64,000 bases of DNA. Origin: Thermoplasmatota archaeon. Lineage in GTDB: Archaea > Thermoplasmatota > Thermoplasmata > Thermoplasmatales > GCA-001856825. This document shows, piece by piece, positions 29,218 through 37,740 of the stretch. The DNA lies in contig JAMCUN010000004.1 of the NCBI GenBank assembly GCA_023381415.1, positions 1 to 64,000 on the forward strand, in the 5' to 3' direction. Position 1 is the first letter of the stretch, and each line of letters begins with the position of its first letter. The notes beneath the pieces were generated by a model, which searched no databases, was not told where the DNA came from, and worked only from the letters and a program-made list of their open reading frames with translations. A program made the translations under genes and the position numbers.

Positions 29218-29961
29218 ATGTACCACGCTGACCCCCAAATAGTGGAAATAGACAAGTTCACGCCTAACAACCCTCTTGTGATCCTCGGATTCGTTGAGTC
29301 GACTACCCTGGGGCTTCTGACCTCATCCTACATAATTGAGCAGTTGCAGCTGCACCAGATAGCCCAGATAAAGAGCGTTCATATCCCGCCGGTGACTGTT
29401 TTTGTAGGGGGGAAGATGAGGACTCCGTTCAGGATATACGGCAACAAGGATGGAACTCTGATGGTCATCACGTGCGAAGTTCCAATTGACGACGAGGGGC
29501 TTTATGAAATATCTTCAGTACTAGTGAAATGGCTAGAGGGCATAAACCCAAGTCAGATCATAGTCATCGACGGGATACCAGCAAAAGGCCTTCTAGACAA
29601 GAGGACAGTTTATGCTGCTGCTGAACCTGCTCTGATGAAGAGACTTGCCGGAATAGGTGTGGAAAGTGCAGGATCCGCGATCATATCGGGAATAGGGGGA
29701 GCTCTGATGAACGAGTCAATAGGAAAGAAGATCAGCTCGCTTTCCCTGATGACTGAGACATCAATCGACATACCAGACCCTGGGGCAGTTCTGTCAATTG
29801 TAGAAGTGCTGAACAAGGGATTTGGGCTAAAAATAGGGACGGACATCCTGGAGGAATCTGTTAAGAAACTTCACGAACAGGCAAATGACATAATAGAAAA
29901 ATTCAATCAGATCCAGAAGGATAAGACACAGAAATCGTCAGAACAATCAATGTTCGTCTAG
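29218..29961 (+). CDS. PAC2 family (proteasome assembly chaperone-like) protein
   Basis: The archaeal PAC2/DUF75 family is recognisable from NPLVILGFVESTTLGLLTSSYI at the start, the central VVIDGIPA-type strand (IIVIDGIPAKG) and the glycine-rich ISGIGGALMNESI segment. Homologous to eukaryotic proteasome assembly chaperone 2; some archaeal members have been tested as proteasome assembly factors, others are called ATP-grasp-associated. Exact role here is inference. 247 aa is typical. A TATA-like TTTTTATC at about 29190-29197 lies some 25 nt upstream of the ATG, suggesting leaderless mRNA. Confidence 0.85.
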   Translation: MYHADPQIVEIDKFTPNNPLVILGFVESTTLGLLTSSYIIEQLQLHQIAQIKSVHIPPVTVFVGGKMRTPFRIYGNKDGTLMVITCEVPIDDEGLYEISSVLVKWLEGINPSQIIVIDGIPAKGLLDKRTVYAAAEPALMKRLAGIGVESAGSAIISGIGGALMNESIGKKISSLSLMTETSIDIPDPGAVLSIVEVLNKGFGLKIGTDILEESVKKLHEQANDIIEKFNQIQKDKTQKSSEQSMFV

Positions 29962-30003
29962 AGGGAAGAAACGTTCATCTTTAATCCAAAGGATTGATTC
30001 ACG

Positions 30004-30480
30004 ATGGTGCTTAATGTATCCGTGATAGGTGGGAGTGTTGTCCCTCCAGAGACCTGCGAAACTGCAAAGGAAGTCGGAAAGCTCCTTGCAAAGGCTGGAG
30101 CAACAGTTTTTTGCGGGGGGCTTACCGGAGTGATGGAGTGTGTTGCTGAAGGGGTGAGGAGCCAAAATGGGCTCGTCATAGGAATTCTCCCGGGGAGCAG
30201 ACCGGAGGAAGGTAACAGGTACCTGTCAGCTGCTGTTCCGACAGGTCTTGGATATGCCAGAAACTTCCTTGTGGTGCGGGCTGGCAAGGTTGTTATTGCC
30301 ATAGATGGATCGACGGGAACAATCTCGGAAGCGTCATTTGCACTCGCAGAGGGAAAGGATGTAATAGCAATCGGAGGGATGGAGCTTACTCCAAAGAAGA
30401 AGACAGAAGGAAGATACATAAAGGCAAAGACACCCAAGGAAGCGGTCGAACTTGCAATCAAGCTTGCATCGGAAATCTAG
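30004..30480 (+). CDS. TIGR00725/LOG-like Rossmann-fold protein
   Basis: 158 residues with the nucleotide-binding pattern of the LOG/"lysine decarboxylase-like" superfamily: VSVIGGSVVP at the first strand, FCGGLTGVMECVAEG, IGILPGSRPEEGN and the late GSTGTISEASFALAEGK, which corresponds to the PGGxGTxxE motif with one glycine replaced. Plant LOG proteins release cytokinin base from nucleotide monophosphate; archaeal TIGR00725 proteins are uncharacterised and probably hydrolyse or bind a nucleotide. Located 42 nt after the PAC2 gene and 74 nt before glyA. Confidence 0.85.
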   Translation: MVLNVSVIGGSVVPPETCETAKEVGKLLAKAGATVFCGGLTGVMECVAEGVRSQNGLVIGILPGSRPEEGNRYLSAAVPTGLGYARNFLVVRAGKVVIAIDGSTGTISEASFALAEGKDVIAIGGMELTPKKKTEGRYIKAKTPKEAVELAIKLASEI

Positions 30481-30554
30481 AGACGAAAAGAGGTTTTGTC
30501 AGCGCGTGAGAAGTAGTTCGTAAATATTTATTAATCCTTATTGACTGCTTGAGT

Positions 30555-31838
30555 ATGTCGCCAAATTCCTCCCTGAACGATGCCCTGTGGATTAGACAGA
30601 AAGCGGTTGAGCATACAGAACTTTTCAGAGATTCAATACCACTCATAGCGAGTGAAAACCTTATGAGCCCTCTCACGAAGGAGATGGTGATATCAGACTT
30701 CAACAACAGGTACGCAGAGGGTCTTCCAGGTCACAGGTACTACCAGGGAAACAAGATTGTGGATGAGATGGAGACCAGAGTGGAAGAACTAGTCAAGACG
30801 CTTTTCAGGGCAAAGCAGGCAGACGTAAGGCCGATTTCCGGTACCAATGCAAATCAGGCACTGGTATTCGCCTTCCTCCAACCAGGGGAAACCATACTGA
30901 CCCCTAGCCTTGATTCTGGCGCGCATATTTCTTCAGCACAATTTGGTGCTGTTGGTATGAGAGGATGTAGCATAAAGAACATGGCATTCAACACAGATCT
31001 GATGAAAGTGGACGTGGATGGAACCAGGAAGGCTATACTTGCTGAAAAACCAAAGGTAGTGCTGTTCGGCTTTTCAGTATTCCTATTTCCAGCACCAATC
31101 AAGGAACTAAAGGAGACGATAGACGAAGTTGGGGCAACAGTATGGTACGACGGTGCCCACGTTCTTGGGCTGATTGCTGGAAGAAGATTCCAGGATCCAT
31201 TAAGGGAAGGGGCAGACGTCATCTCAGGAAGCACACACAAAACATTCCCTGGTCCCCAGCACGGTGTTATAGTGGGAAACACGGATGAAGAGAAGTGGAA
31301 GAAGGTCAGGAGGGGAGTGTTCCCTGGCGTGATATCCAACCACCACATAGGAGCTATGGCAGGTCTGGGAGTAACTGCCGCGGAGATGATAGAATTCGGA
31401 GAATCGTACGCATCAGCAATAATCCAGAATGCCAAGACGCTAGGGGGCGAACTTCACTCGAGGGGATTCAAAGTCCTGGCTGAAAAGAGCGGGTTCACAG
31501 AGAGCCATACACTGCTGATAGATGTCAAGAAGGAAGGAGGAGGCAGGCAGGTGGCAGAGGTTCTCGAAAGGAACAACATAATCCTGAACAAGAACATGAT
31601 CCCGGGGGATGACAATACAAAGGCACAGAATCCATCTGGTATCAGGATAGGAACACAGGAAGCAACCAGGATAGGAATGGGAAGGAGCGAAATGTCCCAT
31701 ATTGCCGACCTCATCCAAAGGGCGGTGAAGGGGGCTAACGTGAAGGACGAGGTGCTCGAGCTGAAGAGACAGTTCCAGGAAGTGAAGTATTGCTACGGTA
31801 AGGAGAGAGGATACGACTTCATAGAGCTCTACCGCTGA
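30555..31838 (+). CDS. glyA: Serine hydroxymethyltransferase
   Basis: PLP-dependent enzyme interconverting serine and glycine with a pterin one-carbon carrier. Signature features: IPLIASENLMSPL, the GLPGHRYYQGN loop, VWYDGAHVLGLIAG and the PLP-lysine motif SGSTHKTFPGPQHGVI. About 427 aa, standard. An in-frame TTG at 30549 is possible, but TAAATATTTATT at 30521-30532 is a TATA element 29 nt before the ATG at 30555, favouring that start. Archaeal SHMTs often use tetrahydromethanopterin-type carriers; the nearby mptE gene is consistent with that. Confidence 0.95.
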   Translation: MSPNSSLNDALWIRQKAVEHTELFRDSIPLIASENLMSPLTKEMVISDFNNRYAEGLPGHRYYQGNKIVDEMETRVEELVKTLFRAKQADVRPISGTNANQALVFAFLQPGETILTPSLDSGAHISSAQFGAVGMRGCSIKNMAFNTDLMKVDVDGTRKAILAEKPKVVLFGFSVFLFPAPIKELKETIDEVGATVWYDGAHVLGLIAGRRFQDPLREGADVISGSTHKTFPGPQHGVIVGNTDEEKWKKVRRGVFPGVISNHHIGAMAGLGVTAAEMIEFGESYASAIIQNAKTLGGELHSRGFKVLAEKSGFTESHTLLIDVKKEGGGRQVAEVLERNNIILNKNMIPGDDNTKAQNPSGIRIGTQEATRIGMGRSEMSHIADLIQRAVKGANVKDEVLELKRQFQEVKYCYGKERGYDFIELYR

Positions 31839-31892
31839 TTATAGCTGCAGAGACAAGGATAAATTAAATTAGTCCCCGATACTTGCTTCCCG

Positions 31893-32429
31893 ATGACGAC
31901 TCTAAGTGACTCCTTTGAGTACATAATGCGCAATTTCGAAAACCTGAGGGAAATAGACGAAGGGATCGTCGGCAAGGTAAGCAATGTACTTCTAGAATCC
32001 AGGAACATATTCGTTTACGGGGTTGGAAGATCAGGGATTGTCGGAAGGATGTTTGCAATGAGGCTCGTCCAGATGGGTCTCCAGGCTTACTTCGTAGGGG
32101 AAACAATTGCTCCTGTTGTCACTGAAAAAGATTCAGTAGTCCTCCTATCAGGAACAGGGGAGACACAGGGCGCTCTGCTAGTGGCCCAGATTTGCAGACG
32201 GGTCAATGCAAAGATAATATCAATAACGTCATCCACTGACAACTCCATATACAAGGCCAGCGATCTCAAGATAGTCATAAGGACGAACAAGTCATCAGAC
32301 CTTGCTCCTCTTGGCACACTTTTCGAAGCGTCCTGCCACGTGTTCCTGGACTCGCTCATTGCAGTACTAATGAAGGAGAAGGGGGAGAAGGAATCGGACC
32401 TCAGGAAGAGGCACGCTATCTGGCTATAA
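31893..32429 (+). CDS. hxlB: 6-phospho-3-hexuloisomerase
   Basis: SIS-domain isomerase converting 3-hexulose 6-phosphate and fructose 6-phosphate. The sugar-phosphate binding motifs are FVYGVGRSGIVGRMFAMRL and VLLSGTGETQGALL, and the end RKRHAIWL matches PHI proteins. 178 aa is typical. In archaea lacking the oxidative pentose phosphate route, PHI with hexulose-phosphate synthase makes ribulose 5-phosphate from fructose 6-phosphate. The partner synthase is not adjacent. A TATA element AAATTAAATT (31861-31870) lies 27 nt before the ATG. Confidence 0.9.
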   Translation: MTTLSDSFEYIMRNFENLREIDEGIVGKVSNVLLESRNIFVYGVGRSGIVGRMFAMRLVQMGLQAYFVGETIAPVVTEKDSVVLLSGTGETQGALLVAQICRRVNAKIISITSSTDNSIYKASDLKIVIRTNKSSDLAPLGTLFEASCHVFLDSLIAVLMKEKGEKESDLRKRHAIWL

Positions 32430-32462
32430 CAAAAATGAAATAAAGAGAATCTCTCCAGATTT

Positions 32463-33467
32463 ATGCTTAAAGACCTGTCCAGACTGGAATCAGTTGTTCA
32501 GGAAGTGATTACACCAGAGGAGCTTAGGGACCTCGAATCTGCCAAGGGATATTGCGGCTTCGAGCCGTCCGGTCCGATCCATCTGGGCACCGGCCTATTG
32601 TGGACAAACATAATGAACCTCGCAGCCGAGTCTGGGATAGAGATGACAGTTTTGCTTGCCGACTGGCACGCGGCAATAAACGACAAATTTGGAGGGGATT
32701 TGGAGAAGATAAGGAGGAATGCTGAATACATGAAGGAGGGATTCCTTTCCCTCGGGCTCAATCACAGTGTTAAGTTCCTTTATGCCTCCGACCTGGTTGC
32801 AAGCTCAGATTACTGGGCCCTTCTCCTGAAGGTTGCGAAGGCACTAACAATTTCAAGGATTAAGAGGGCTCTCCCCATCCTAGGAAGAAGTGAGGAAGAC
32901 GCAGATAAGGACTCCTCCAAGCTGATATATCCGATGATGCAGGCAACAGATATCTTCTACATGGACCTCGACGTTGCATTCGGGGGCATGGACCAGAGGC
33001 ATGTTCACATGCTTGCAAGGGATATCCACAGGAAGGTTGGGAAGAAGGGCTTCGTTGCGATTCACAGCCCCCTTATTTCCTCGCTAAAGGGGGGTAACAG
33101 GATGGACCCAATGAACAAGATGAGCAAGAGCAAGGCTGATTCAGCAGTGTTCATCCACGATTCACCCGAAGAGATTTCAAGAAAGATCAGGTCGGCTTTC
33201 TGCCCGGAGAAAATTGTGGAAGGCAACCCGATCCTGCAGATTTACAAGAACATAATTTTCAACTTCTACAACAACGGAATTGCAATAGGGGATAAGGAAG
33301 AGTATGGTGATTACAAGGACCTTGAAAGGGATTTCGTGGAAGGGAAGGTACATCCTTCTGCCCTAAAAGAGAGCCTGTCGCAAAAACTCGTTACAATACT
33401 GGAGCCATCTAGGAAGTACTTTGAGAGCGATCAGAGGAGGAAGGCCCTAATGGAGGAATTCAGATGA
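32463..33467 (+). CDS. tyrS: Tyrosyl-tRNA synthetase (archaeal type)
   Basis: Class I synthetase charging tRNA-Tyr. The HIGH-equivalent is SGPIHLGTG in GFEPSGPIHLGTGLLW; tyrosine-pocket residues occur in YPMMQATDIFYMD; the KMSKS loop is MNKMSKSKADSAVF. 334 aa is the compact archaeal/eukaryotic form without the bacterial S4 tail. Its TGA overlaps the ATG of the deoxyhypusine synthase gene (ATGA), so both belong to one operon linked by translation-related roles. Confidence 0.95.
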   Translation: MLKDLSRLESVVQEVITPEELRDLESAKGYCGFEPSGPIHLGTGLLWTNIMNLAAESGIEMTVLLADWHAAINDKFGGDLEKIRRNAEYMKEGFLSLGLNHSVKFLYASDLVASSDYWALLLKVAKALTISRIKRALPILGRSEEDADKDSSKLIYPMMQATDIFYMDLDVAFGGMDQRHVHMLARDIHRKVGKKGFVAIHSPLISSLKGGNRMDPMNKMSKSKADSAVFIHDSPEEISRKIRSAFCPEKIVEGNPILQIYKNIIFNFYNNGIAIGDKEEYGDYKDLERDFVEGKVHPSALKESLSQKLVTILEPSRKYFESDQRRKALMEEFR

Positions 33468-34375
33468 GACCTGTTGAAGATATCAAGATTAGGAAAGGGA
33501 TGAAGGTATCGGAACTAATGGAAAAGTTTGCGAAATCTGGCGGATTTACGGCGCCAAAGATAGCGGCCGCAGTGGATATAATCAGGGAGATGAGGAGGAA
33601 CAGGGTGGAAACATTCCTCAGTTTCCCGGCGGACATTGTCTCCACAGGGACGAGAGGCGTGCTCGTAGAACTCATCGACTCCGGATTCGTGAATCACGTG
33701 ATAACCACCGCCGGAACTGTTGACCACGATCTTGCCAGGTCGTACAAGAACTACTATCGTGGAGAGTTCACGCTCGATGACGGCATGCTCCTGAAGGAGA
33801 AGAAATACAGGCTGGGGAACGTGGTGATCCCTCAGGACCATTATGGAAAGGTCATGGAAGAGAAGATGATGCCTTTCCTTGAAAGGGAATACGGGAAGAA
33901 GAAGAAATGGGCAATCAGCGACATCCTTAGGGACCTCGGAAAGGAGATGAAGGAAGGTTCCATACTCAACACCGCTTACAGGAGAGGTGTAGACGTATTC
34001 ATCCCGGGTTATACGGACGGCTCCTTCGGCGCCCAGCTATGGTCCTTCTGGGAAATGTACAGGGATTTCGCCATAGACTCTCTTGAGGATGAGCACAGGC
34101 TGAGCGAAATCATGTTCAACTCTGCAAAGGGAAAGATGGGAGCCATCATTGTGGGAGGGGGGATATCTAAACATCATGTGATCTGGTGGAACCAGTTCCG
34201 CGGAGGCCTTGATTATGCTGTCTACATAACAACAGCACAGGAGTTTGATGGTAGCCTATCCGGGGCCCAACCGAGGGAGGCAGTTTCGTGGGGGAAGATA
34301 AAGCCAAGGGCGAAGCAGGTACTGGTCGAAGGGGAGGCTACAGTTATCCTACCACTCATAGTATCGTCCCTGTGA
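33464..34375 (+). CDS. dys: Deoxyhypusine synthase
   Basis: NAD-dependent enzyme transferring the aminobutyl group of spermidine to a lysine of aIF5A, the first step in hypusine formation. The NAD-site stretch TAGTVDHDLARS, the catalytic lysine in GGGISKHHVIWW (Lys236) and the characteristic block YAVYITTAQEFDGSLSGAQ are present. 303 aa fits archaeal members. Second gene of tyrS-dys. The target factor aIF5A is not in the window. Confidence 0.95.
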   Translation: MRPVEDIKIRKGMKVSELMEKFAKSGGFTAPKIAAAVDIIREMRRNRVETFLSFPADIVSTGTRGVLVELIDSGFVNHVITTAGTVDHDLARSYKNYYRGEFTLDDGMLLKEKKYRLGNVVIPQDHYGKVMEEKMMPFLEREYGKKKKWAISDILRDLGKEMKEGSILNTAYRRGVDVFIPGYTDGSFGAQLWSFWEMYRDFAIDSLEDEHRLSEIMFNSAKGKMGAIIVGGGISKHHVIWWNQFRGGLDYAVYITTAQEFDGSLSGAQPREAVSWGKIKPRAKQVLVEGEATVILPLIVSSL

Positions 34376-34378
34376 ATC

Positions 34379-35119
34379 TCACACAAATCTGTAGCTGAAA
34401 GACCTGGATTCGAGCATCTTCTTGATCGAATTCTTCTGCAAAGAATCGAACGACTTACCATCAATCAAGAAGCCTTCAGCGCCGATAGTCTTGTTGAACA
34501 TTTCAGAAAGGGAGTCAGGAGTGATTGATGCAAATCTGTACTTCGAAGCGATATGGCCGAAGGCGATCCCTTCCTTCAAAGCAAGGTTCGTGAACTTGCT
34601 TGAATAGTGCGTCCCGCCAATGCCGCACTGCACGGTCGCTTCCTCATCGTATGATTCATAGATGGACCTTGCCATGAGGTATCCTATGTCCCTGTCCCCG
34701 TATTCCATCTCGCTGGATCCGATCTCCACGAAGAGGAGAGGATTCTCTGAGTATGGGCCGTGGTGTGTTGCCTCATAAGTTATTTCGAATCCAAGGTTCC
34801 TTCCATACTTGTTAACATTCAACAGCACCCCCCTGGCAAATCTCGCGTCCGTGGGAGCCATCTTGAATTTCCTTCCCCCGTAGTCGTCAGTATCGAAATT
34901 CCCCGCTGAGTGGATGGTAAGACTCCTAATATTTTTGAGGCTCTTGTGCTGACTTGGAACTATAATGAGCTCCCCAGCTTTGGCATTTGCCACCTTTTCC
35001 GGAAAGTCGTGGTAAATAGGATGCTCATCCAGTGGTATGACGTCTACGGAAAAATTCCGTTCGAGGAAATAACTGATGTTGCTGCCTGCTACGTCATCTT
35101 TTCCATATATAACTTTCAT
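34379..35119 (-). CDS. dtdA: D-aminoacyl-tRNA deacylase (archaeal DTD2 type)
   Basis: Metal-dependent hydrolase removing D-amino acids from mischarged tRNA. Family signatures: VYGKDDVAGSNI-like start (MKVIYGKDDVAGSNI), IVPSQHKSLKNIRSLTIHS, YEATHHGPYSENPLLFVE and GGTHYSSKF. 246 aa is normal. Convergent with dys (3 nt apart) and divergent from the phosphoribosyltransferase. On the minus strand GAATTTAAGCG near 35138-35148 is TATA-like, some 25 nt upstream of the ATG. Confidence 0.93.
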   Translation of the reverse strand: MKVIYGKDDVAGSNISYFLERNFSVDVIPLDEHPIYHDFPEKVANAKAGELIIVPSQHKSLKNIRSLTIHSAGNFDTDDYGGRKFKMAPTDARFARGVLLNVNKYGRNLGFEITYEATHHGPYSENPLLFVEIGSSEMEYGDRDIGYLMARSIYESYDEEATVQCGIGGTHYSSKFTNLALKEGIAFGHIASKYRFASITPDSLSEMFNKTIGAEGFLIDGKSFDSLQKNSIKKMLESRSFSYRFV

Positions 35120-35187
35120 CGCCTTTGAATTGAAATTCGCTTAAATTCTTTTGCTGATATGCAGAAATCCATTGCTTGGTCTACCCC

Positions 35188-35889
35188 ATGGAAATACAAA
35201 AGAACTTTAATGAAAAGAAACTCCATGAAGCGATGCAAATGGATTCCCAAAGAGTCCCTTCAAGGATCGTCAGCTGGGAGGAGATAGAGAGATGGGCCGA
35301 GATAATTGTGGAGAAGATTGGAGATTTCAAGTTCGATTGCGTGATATCTGTGATCCGTGGGGGCCTGGTCCCTGCCAGGATCGTCGCGGACTATCTCAGC
35401 ATAAAGGACATATTCACCCTGAAGACAGAACACTGGGGGATTACAGCAACCCCCGATGGCAAGGCTGTCGTCACCTACCCCATAGTAAAGGACCTGAAGG
35501 GGAGGTCAGTTTTGATAGTGGACGACATAACAGATACAGGCCAATCGATAAGGCTGGCGATCGAAGCAACAATGCAGAAGAACCCGAAGGTCGTGAAGAC
35601 TGCGACATTCCTTCACATAAACAAATCAGAAGTAACTCCGGATTACTATGCAGAGGAGATTACTACAGAGAACTGGAAATGGTTCATTTTCCCGTGGAAC
35701 AAGAAGGAGGACTTCAGGAACCTGATACTGAACTGCATAGATGGAACTTCTACAAGTAATGAAGTCACATCCTGCCTGCAGAAGAAGAATGACCTTTTCA
35801 TCTCAAATAGGGAGTATCAGGAAACTTTGTCATGGCTGGAACAGAACAAGAAGATAAGGATAGAGCACGGAAGAATTACGAAGGTCTAG
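35188..35889 (+). CDS. Purine-type phosphoribosyltransferase (HPRT-like) with C-terminal extension
   Basis: Type I phosphoribosyltransferase of the archaeal hypoxanthine/xanthine group. The PRPP-binding loop is VLIVDDITDTGQS, preceded by FDCVISVIRGGLVPARIVAD; the hood-side region is short. Beyond about residue 170 a roughly 60-residue tail ending YQETLSWLEQNKKIRIEHG resembles a winged-helix element. The precise purine substrate is uncertain. The ATG at 35188 is preferred, but a TTG at 35176 lies about 27 nt after the TATA-like CTTAAATTC (35143-35151) and might be a leaderless start. The stop overlaps that of carbamate kinase. Confidence 0.82.
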   Translation: MEIQKNFNEKKLHEAMQMDSQRVPSRIVSWEEIERWAEIIVEKIGDFKFDCVISVIRGGLVPARIVADYLSIKDIFTLKTEHWGITATPDGKAVVTYPIVKDLKGRSVLIVDDITDTGQSIRLAIEATMQKNPKVVKTATFLHINKSEVTPDYYAEEITTENWKWFIFPWNKKEDFRNLILNCIDGTSTSNEVTSCLQKKNDLFISNREYQETLSWLEQNKKIRIEHGRITKV

Positions 35890-36815
35890 GCAGTCACTAT
35901 AGTGCCTGAAGTACCATTGAGGGAGTCGTACATATTTTCTGCATTGGTGATTATTGCCTTCCTCCCAGTCTTCTCAACGAAATTTATTGCTGCATCTATC
36001 TTGGGGAGCATGCTTCCAGTCGCAAAGTGACCTTCCCCCCTAAGCCTCTTCAGCTCGTCCAGTCCGACAGTTCCAAGTTTCTGCATGTTCGGTTTGTTGA
36101 AATTTATGTAGGCAGCATCCACAGCTGTCAGGATAATGAAGATATCAACGTTGAGCTTCGTAGCTATCAGGGCAGAGGCAAGATCCTTGTCTATCACAGC
36201 CTCAACCCCTGAGTATCCACCGTTTGATCTTATGACAGGTATCCCCCCTCCGCCAACTGCAATTGGTACGAACATCTCATTCATAAGATAGCTTATCTGG
36301 TCTATCTCCACTATGTCGACAGGGCGAGGAGATGGTACAACCCTCCTATAGCCCCTGCCGGCATCCTCCCTCATCACAAAACCGTTGTTTGCCTCAAGTA
36401 TCTTGGCCTCGTCCCTGGTGTAGTATTTCCCAACAGGCTTTGTAGGGTTCTTGAAAGCCGGATCATCCTTATCCACTACCGTTCTTGTTATAAGTGTCAC
36501 TGTCTTCTTCTTCACTCCTGTATCATTGAAAACCTTCTGAAAAGCAGTTTGGAGGAAGTAGCCTATGTTTCCCTGGGACATTGCTCCACATACATCAAGT
36601 GGCATTGCCGGGCTCACTGAGCTGGAGAACTCATTCTGGAGGAGGATCGCGCCCACCTGGGGCCCGTTTCCATGTGTCAAAACGACCTGGTTCTCCCTGA
36701 AAAAATCATAGGTTTTCCTTGCGGTCTGCTCTGCTCGATATATCTGCTCCTCTGCCGTTCCCCTGTCGTACTTTTCCAACAACGCGTTTCCGCCAACTGC
36801 TAATATTGCCCTCAT
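35886..36815 (-). CDS. arcC: Carbamate kinase
   Basis: Amino-acid-kinase-fold enzyme that transfers phosphate between carbamoyl phosphate/ADP and carbamate/ATP. Signatures: VGGNALLEKYDRGTAEEQ, VLTHGNGPQVGAILLQ, the central PSPRPVDIVEIDQI and VAVGGGGIPV-like strand (PIAVGGGGIPVIRSNGG), and the late ATGSMLPKIDAAINFVE. 309 aa is standard. No arginine deiminase, ornithine carbamoyltransferase or carbamoyl-phosphate synthase gene is nearby, so the direction of use is open: ATP production in catabolism, or carbamoyl phosphate supply. Confidence 0.95.
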   Translation of the reverse strand: MRAILAVGGNALLEKYDRGTAEEQIYRAEQTARKTYDFFRENQVVLTHGNGPQVGAILLQNEFSSSVSPAMPLDVCGAMSQGNIGYFLQTAFQKVFNDTGVKKKTVTLITRTVVDKDDPAFKNPTKPVGKYYTRDEAKILEANNGFVMREDAGRGYRRVVPSPRPVDIVEIDQISYLMNEMFVPIAVGGGGIPVIRSNGGYSGVEAVIDKDLASALIATKLNVDIFIILTAVDAAYINFNKPNMQKLGTVGLDELKRLRGEGHFATGSMLPKIDAAINFVEKTGRKAIITNAENMYDSLNGTSGTIVTA

Positions 36816-36971
36816 ACTACCGTCCTGGAGGAGACATCAGTTCTTCCGCATTATTGAAAATTACCATCTCATCCTTATTGTTGAAAGAAGCTATAAATGG
36901 ATCGTAAATCCCCCCAGCACATTTTTTCCTGTTAGGAAGCAACCAATGACCTTATACCAAGGGGATATGAT

Positions 36972-37685
36972 GTGAAGTTGAAAAAAATGACAACATACGT
37001 TTTGGTACCAGGTGCATGGCTAGGATCCTGGGTCTGGACAAGAGTGGCGCCATACATTCAGAACGAGGGAAACAGGGTACTTCCAGTTACGCTGACGGGC
37101 ATGGGGGAGCGGGTCCATCTCCTTTCCCTCGATATAGGAATAGAAACGGCAGTGAACGATGTCATAAACACAATCAAATACAACGAGTTGGAAGAAGTTG
37201 TTCTAGTGGGTCACAGTTTTGCAACAAAGGTGGTGTCTGTGGTAGGAGATAGAATGCCGAAAAGGGTGATAAAGGTGATCTATCTTGATACCTTCAGGCC
37301 TGAGAAGACAAGGAAAGCACAGCTCAGCTTCCCGCCAGACGAGTTTGGCGAGGTGGAGCAAGGGCAGCTTACAGTGCCATTTACCGACAGGGTACTGGAT
37401 GCGATCGGACGGGACGTGACTGGTGCGGACAGAGACTGGATGAAATCACTTACCACCCCCTGGCCACTGAGGTACGCCACTGACCCAATAGTCCTGACAG
37501 AGAACTACGATAATCTAGATGTGGCGCACATTTTCTGCACAAAGGGGGACTATGACGTCAAGGACCCGATCTCAGGTAAATGGGGAGTCCTGGAAGGAGA
37601 CTATAGAACTATAGAGGCAGCCCACTTCCCGATGGTAACTAAACCTCAGGAGACAGCACAGACGATCATGGAGCTCTCCGACTAG
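36972..37685 (+). CDS. Alpha/beta hydrolase, esterase (MES/HNL-like)
   Basis: A 237-residue alpha/beta hydrolase. Oxyanion region LVPGAWLGSWVW, nucleophile elbow VGHSFATKV (catalytic Ser), and late His in EAAHFPMVTKPQE resemble plant methylesterase/hydroxynitrile lyase-like proteins found also in bacteria. The acid residue is probably the Asp in FCTKGDYD. Substrate unknown. The start is GTG at 36972, supported by AAGGGG at 36958-36963; an ATG at 36987 would remove only five residues. Monocistronic between divergent carbamate kinase and the convergent glycosylase gene. Patchy distribution of this family in archaea suggests acquisition, but that is inference. Confidence 0.8.
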   Translation: MKLKKMTTYVLVPGAWLGSWVWTRVAPYIQNEGNRVLPVTLTGMGERVHLLSLDIGIETAVNDVINTIKYNELEEVVLVGHSFATKVVSVVGDRMPKRVIKVIYLDTFRPEKTRKAQLSFPPDEFGEVEQGQLTVPFTDRVLDAIGRDVTGADRDWMKSLTTPWPLRYATDPIVLTENYDNLDVAHIFCTKGDYDVKDPISGKWGVLEGDYRTIEAAHFPMVTKPQETAQTIMELSD

Positions 37686-37740
37686 CGGTCCAGGGAATAT
37701 CAAAGCACTGACTGCCTTTCCTTAGCAGTTGTCCTGCATT

